A stretch of DNA of 9,916 nucleotides from Thermoplasmata archaeon. Lineage in GTDB: Archaea; Thermoplasmatota; Thermoplasmata; Thermoplasmatales; Thermoplasmataceae. Numbering within the stretch: the stretch's first letter is position 1; the number at the start of each line of letters is the position of its first letter. Positions 7,102 to 9,916 of the stretch are shown in pieces. Made by a program: the position numbers and the translations under genes. The notes beneath the pieces are model-generated. The model did no database searches and was not told the origin of the DNA. It saw only the letters and a list, made by a program, of their open reading frames with translations. The stretch is from the NCBI GenBank assembly GCA_021850745.1, contig JAJZKX010000042.1:1-9916 (forward strand). Reading direction: 5' to 3'.

Positions 7102-7106
7102 AAAAG

Positions 7107-7952
7107 ATGGTTACAATAGCTGACTATAAAGGAAAGGTAAAGCCGGACTGGTGCCCAGGATGCGGCAATTTTGCACAGCTTTCGGCAATAAGCGCTGCAC
7201 TGGCGGATCTGGGAATAGAGCCAAAAGACGCTGTAGTTTCATCAGGAATAGGCTGCTCAAGCAACCTACCGGAATTCATTAATCTCTATGGGTTCCATGG
7301 AATCCATGGAAGATCCCTGCCCGTTGCCTCTGCAATCAAGTGGGCAAACGAGAAACTCACGGTCCTTGCATATGGGGGAGACGGCGACGGATTCTTCGAG
7401 GGAACTCAGCACTTTTACCACACCGCTAAGAGGAACGTCGACATAACATACATCGTATCTGACAACCAGATATTCGGCCTCACCACAGGACAGGCATCTC
7501 CAACATCGCAGCTTGGAATGAAGACGAAGTCTACACCCGAGGGAAACATCGAGAAGCCCCTCAATCCATTGACAATTGCACTTACAGCAGGGGCAACATT
7601 TGTGGCAAGGGCTTTTTCCGGTGACGCCCTGCATCTCAGGGAAGTCATCAAGAGAGGCATAAAGCACAAAGGGTTCTCATTCATTGATGTTTTTAGCCCG
7701 TGTGTTACATACAACAAGATAAACACATACGACTTCTTCAGGCAGCGTGTCTATAAGCCAGAGACCGATGTGAAGGACTTCGACAAGGCATACAAACTCG
7801 CACAGGAATGGGGCGACAAGATACCTATCGGAGTTTTCTATGAAGTCGAAGCGAAGAGATATGAAGATTATGATCCAGTCATCTCATCAATGCCGCTGAT
7901 CGAGAAACCTCCTGTAAAACTTACTTCTGAAGCACTTGCAGAATTTCTCTGA
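7107..7952 (+). CDS. korB: 2-oxoacid:ferredoxin oxidoreductase, beta subunit
   Basis: Thiamine-diphosphate and [4Fe-4S]-binding subunit; it pairs with the alpha subunit encoded just upstream. From ATG 7107 the protein has 281 residues, the usual length for archaeal two-subunit enzymes. Probable cluster ligands are C16 and C19 in DWCPGCGNF, C50 in SGIGCSS and C199 in FSPCVTYN. The thiamine-diphosphate/Mg motif is GGDGDGFFEGT (90-100) with SDNQIFGLTTGQASPT (118-133). There is no extra ferredoxin-like (delta) domain with two CxxCxxC clusters, so electrons should pass directly to an external ferredoxin. The start follows from a strong GAGGTGA ribosome site 5 bases upstream; a longer GTG start at 7098 would add only three residues. 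This is the last gene of a two-gene operon, with T-rich terminator-like tracts beginning about 8 bases after the stop. Confidence 0.95.
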   Translation: MVTIADYKGKVKPDWCPGCGNFAQLSAISAALADLGIEPKDAVVSSGIGCSSNLPEFINLYGFHGIHGRSLPVASAIKWANEKLTVLAYGGDGDGFFEGTQHFYHTAKRNVDITYIVSDNQIFGLTTGQASPTSQLGMKTKSTPEGNIEKPLNPLTIALTAGATFVARAFSGDALHLREVIKRGIKHKGFSFIDVFSPCVTYNKINTYDFFRQRVYKPETDVKDFDKAYKLAQEWGDKIPIGVFYEVEAKRYEDYDPVISSMPLIEKPPVKLTSEALAEFL

Positions 7953-7959
7953 TTACTAA

Positions 7960-7990
7960 TTTTTATCTTTTACCAACTTTAATTTTTCTT
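7960..7990 (+). terminator. T-rich terminator after the oxidoreductase operon
   Basis: Two T-rich tracts, TTTTTATCTTTT (7960-7971) and TTTAATTTTTCTT (7978-7990), follow the beta-subunit stop at 7952. Oligo-T tracts without a strong hairpin are the known form of archaeal transcription termination. They separate this operon from the next promoter at 8042. Confidence 0.6.
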
Positions 7991-8000
7991 AGGAAACAGC

Positions 8001-8025
8001 TAATTTTAGCATGCACATGCAATTA
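8001..8025. promoter_or_regulatory. Imperfect palindrome upstream of the solute-binding protein promoter, possible operator
   Basis: The half-sites GCATG (8009-8013) and CATGC (8016-8020) are perfect inverted repeats around CA. They are flanked by an outer pair, TAATT (8001-8005) and AATTA (8021-8025), offset by three bases on the left. The element ends 16 bases before the TATA box at 8042. Size, symmetry and position suit a dimeric regulator acting just upstream of the basal promoter. No regulator gene is visible nearby, so the role is inferred. Confidence 0.4.
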
Positions 8026-8041
8026 CACAGCTACAGGAACA

Positions 8042-8049
8042 TTTATATA
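8042..8049 (+). promoter_or_regulatory. TATA box for the ABC solute-binding protein gene
   Basis: TTTATATA is a textbook archaeal TATA box, with purine-rich AGGAACA before it as a possible TFB recognition element. A start about 25 bases downstream, near 8070, would give a leader of roughly 20 bases holding the Shine-Dalgarno site at 8080. This is the strongest promoter match in the window. Confidence 0.75.
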
Positions 8050-8079
8050 CATAATTACTGATTGGCATCGAATTCTATC

Positions 8080-8085
8080 GGAGGA
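8080..8085 (+). promoter_or_regulatory. Shine-Dalgarno site for the solute-binding protein gene
   Basis: GGAGGA lies 5 bases before ATG 8091 and supports that start. It contrasts with the other promoter-proximal genes here (hutI, aspA, korA), which lack such a site. Confidence 0.8.
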
Positions 8086-8090
8086 ATTAA

Positions 8091-9916
8091 ATGGAAAATC
8101 AAGGAAATAACGAGAAAACTCCGGCAGAACCACAGGTAACGCCTGGGGTCGTCCCACCAAGGAGACCCTCTGGCAGTGGAAAATGGATAGCAGTGATTGT
8201 GGTCTTACTAGTAGTGATCGCAGCACTTGTTGTTCTGACCCAATATCATCCTGGCGGTTCTTCCGCAAAAGTAGTAACGGCTGCAGATGTGGCTACACTT
8301 AATCAGCCATATAATTTGACGCTGCAGTCGAACGGCGTGTTCAAGACGTTGACAGTGAACTGGGGAGACTCCCACAGTCAGACTTTTGACTACCAGGGAA
8401 GCAATACTGTGACCATGAGGCACACATTCACCTCTCCAGGGGATTACTTCATATCCTACGCTTTCAACTATGGTGGCTCCACTTTTACAAACTATCAGAG
8501 CCTCATACCGGTGCACATAACTGCCTCACTCAGTGCAGTTTCTCCATATGAATCGTATGGACTTCTCCAGCTTCAGAACGAGACAAGTGCACCAATTGTG
8601 AACAACACATTGATCTTCAACCCGGGAACAAACCTCAGCTTCATTGCAGGTTACTTCTCACAGCCCGGTGACGGCGCACACATGGTTATAGGCCAAACAC
8701 TTCTTGTTTACCTGAATGGAACACTTCAGAACGAGATCCCGCTTGCCTACTACTACAACCAGGCAGATGGCCAGTACGAACTTGCACCTTCTGACGCAAT
8801 ACAGAACATCTCACTCGGAACTGGCTACTACACTCTTGGCCTCCAGACCACGACAGCAGTGCCAATGACAACAACAGATGTTTCAACAACGGTCACTAAC
8901 ACCACGATGCTCAACTACACCGCTGGTTCATATGTAACCTATGGAAACGCAACCACACTGAACTATGGCACATCGGTTAACTACACCAATGTACCGCCCA
9001 CTCTGACATATGAGATGGGTTCAACCGTTCAGACAAACGACACAACAAATGTCACATACACATCAGCTAACATCACATACGACAACCAGACGAACCTGAC
9101 GCTACCATTCAGCAATTCAATAACCGTTGGCGCTGGAACCAACTTCACAGTTGAGGCTGGAAATGCAACTGTTGCCTTCATAAACAATGGATCCGCTGTT
9201 AACTATACATCAGCAAGCGGTGCAAACACACTGAAGTTCAATAACACAACCGCATCGTACATACTCTACAAAGGCAACTCGTACAATTTCAACCAGCAGA
9301 CAACGTTCCAGGTTATAACAACTGACCCTGGCGTGACCTTTATGGCCAACAAGGACTCAAACTTCGTCTATGGTGCAAAAGCAAAGGTTACAATGTGGAA
9401 TACAAACAACCAGACATATAACGCCAATAGCACACTGTCATACACAAACCCTGCAACGAGCGTGGTTTACCAGACATTGACAAACACAACAATTACACTG
9501 GAAATACCTGGAGTCAGCGCACCACTTAATGTCGGCGAGATCGACCCCAGCCAGGGCGTTTACACAACCACATACTACTATGATGTAGTTGCACAGGCAA
9601 ATGCCAAGCAGTACATTGCTCCAACAAGCGGTGCATCATTCACGAGTGCAGAAGTGGTGGCTGGCGGATACACAACGCTTGACCCGCAGATAGCATTCTT
9701 TACAGTAGACAGTGAGATTCTCATTAACACAATGATGCCTCTGGTCAACTACAATGGTTCATCAGCTAGCTCATTCGTGCCAGCAGTTGCTTCAGTCGTA
9801 CCTTCACAGGCAAACGGCGGAATAAATGCTAATTTCACAAATTACACCTTCCACGTAAGGAGCAACCTGAAGTGGCAGGACGGTTCATCTGTTACAGTCT
9901 ATGATGCATATTACGG
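8091..9916 (+). CDS. Membrane-anchored peptide-type ABC transporter solute-binding protein with PKD-like N-terminal extension (3' end missing)
   Basis: The frame is open from ATG 8091 to the window end (608 complete codons). Residues 1-31 form a Pro-rich tail ending in RRPSGSGK; residues 32-50 are a hydrophobic helix (WIAVIVVLLVVIAALVVLT) without a lipobox cysteine, so an uncleaved anchor with the rest outside the cell is likely. Residues about 70-144 resemble a PKD domain (TVNWGDS at 88-94, RHTFTSPGDYFISY at 110-123). Residues about 260-470 are rich in Asn, Thr, Tyr and Ser. From about 505 the sequence reads as family 5 (OppA/DppA-type) solute-binding protein: TTLDPQIAFF (528-537), INTMMPLVNYNG (545-556), then YTFHVRSNLKWQDGSSVTVYDA (585-606, cut here), matching the family's YTFxLRxxxKWHDGxPxTAxD pattern. 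It probably captures peptides for import; the substrate is not determinable. The permease and ATPase genes are not in view and may follow. Confidence 0.85.
   Translation, partial: MENQGNNEKTPAEPQVTPGVVPPRRPSGSGKWIAVIVVLLVVIAALVVLTQYHPGGSSAKVVTAADVATLNQPYNLTLQSNGVFKTLTVNWGDSHSQTFDYQGSNTVTMRHTFTSPGDYFISYAFNYGGSTFTNYQSLIPVHITASLSAVSPYESYGLLQLQNETSAPIVNNTLIFNPGTNLSFIAGYFSQPGDGAHMVIGQTLLVYLNGTLQNEIPLAYYYNQADGQYELAPSDAIQNISLGTGYYTLGLQTTTAVPMTTTDVSTTVTNTTMLNYTAGSYVTYGNATTLNYGTSVNYTNVPPTLTYEMGSTVQTNDTTNVTYTSANITYDNQTNLTLPFSNSITVGAGTNFTVEAGNATVAFINNGSAVNYTSASGANTLKFNNTTASYILYKGNSYNFNQQTTFQVITTDPGVTFMANKDSNFVYGAKAKVTMWNTNNQTYNANSTLSYTNPATSVVYQTLTNTTITLEIPGVSAPLNVGEIDPSQGVYTTTYYYDVVAQANAKQYIAPTSGASFTSAEVVAGGYTTLDPQIAFFTVDSEILINTMMPLVNYNGSSASSFVPAVASVVPSQANGGINANFTNYTFHVRSNLKWQDGSSVTVYDAYY
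8898..9245 (+). repeat. Asn/Thr/Tyr-rich, sequon-dense segment inside the solute-binding protein
   Basis: This codes for residues 270-385 of the solute-binding protein. Fifteen N-x-S/T sequons occur in 116 residues (for example N270, N275, N286, N297, N316, N320, N327, N332, N335, N351, N358, N366, N371, N384, N385). Short units such as NYTAGS, NYGTSVNYT, NGSAVNYTS and AGNATV recur roughly every 15-18 residues without being exact repeats. It is likely a glycosylated, beta-rich stalk or shield; this role is inferred. Confidence 0.5.

Noticed and set aside
7291..7310. Repeated CCATGGAATCCATGGAA-like palindromic sequence inside the beta-subunit gene
   Set aside because: It encodes the family-conserved GFHGIHGR stretch; the repeat follows from two HG dipeptides and needs no other explanation.
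8175..8240. Class III (type IV pilin-like) signal peptide on the solute-binding protein, tempting because a possible A24 peptidase fragment lies at 1-146
   Set aside because: The residues before the hydrophobic stretch (SGSGK-W) lack the expected charged residue next to a Gly/Ala/Ser cleavage position, so an uncleaved anchor fits better.
8023..8889. Long open frames antisense to the solute-binding protein gene
   Set aside because: The plus-strand frame has a strong promoter, ribosome site and clear domains; the antisense frames have none and reflect codon bias.
1..9916. CRISPR array, tRNA/rRNA, insertion sequence, or toxin-antitoxin or defence module
   Set aside because: No spaced direct repeats, cloverleaf-like sequence, transposase motif or small paired genes were seen; all long frames are housekeeping, metabolic or transport genes.

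Overview
The window looks archaeal and most likely comes from a member of the Thermoplasmatales or a close relative. The evidence is a single-gene archaeal Dph2, an archaeal-type MiaB-like methylthiotransferase, a two-subunit 2-oxoacid:ferredoxin oxidoreductase, TATA-box promoters close to start codons that lack Shine-Dalgarno sequences, and arginine written almost entirely as AGG/AGA. The order-level placement is inference; no rRNA or other marker is present.

Layout. (1) 1-146 is the C-terminal tail of a membrane protein, possibly a type IV prepilin/preflagellin peptidase. (2) 185-1441 is imidazolonepropionase (hutI, histidine degradation). (3) 1507-2514 is Dph2, first step of diphthamide synthesis on EF-2, with a TTG start and three 11-bp-spaced TTAATAT-like boxes upstream. 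(4) 2509-3750 (minus) is a radical-SAM tRNA methylthiotransferase, convergent with dph2; the two stop codons overlap inside an 8-bp inverted repeat. (5) 3867-5243 (minus) is an aspartase/fumarase-family lyase, best read as aspartate ammonia-lyase, followed by a hairpin plus T-tract. (6) 5362-7952 is a two-gene operon for 2-oxoacid:ferredoxin oxidoreductase, transcribed divergently from the lyase. (7) From 8091 to the window end is the first part of a membrane-anchored peptide-type ABC solute-binding protein. It has a large N-terminal extracellular extension, comprising a PKD-like domain and an Asn/Thr/Tyr-rich, sequon-dense region. It is preceded by a near-ideal TATA box, a Shine-Dalgarno sequence and an upstream imperfect palindrome.

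How the genes fit together. The metabolic genes suit a peptide- and amino-acid-consuming heterotroph. The surface receptor would capture peptides. HutI and the lyase would feed histidine and aspartate carbon towards glutamate and fumarate. The oxidoreductase would oxidise 2-oxoacids to acyl-CoA and pass electrons to ferredoxin. Dph2 and the methylthiotransferase are housekeeping modifiers of the translation machinery. These links are inference from gene content; the genes lie in several transcription units.

I do not see a convincing undescribed system. There is no CRISPR array, mobile element, tRNA or rRNA. The points most worth a second look are the architecture of the solute-binding protein, the palindrome before its promoter, and the hairpin at the convergent stop codons. 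No stretch longer than about 140 bases lacks a gene.
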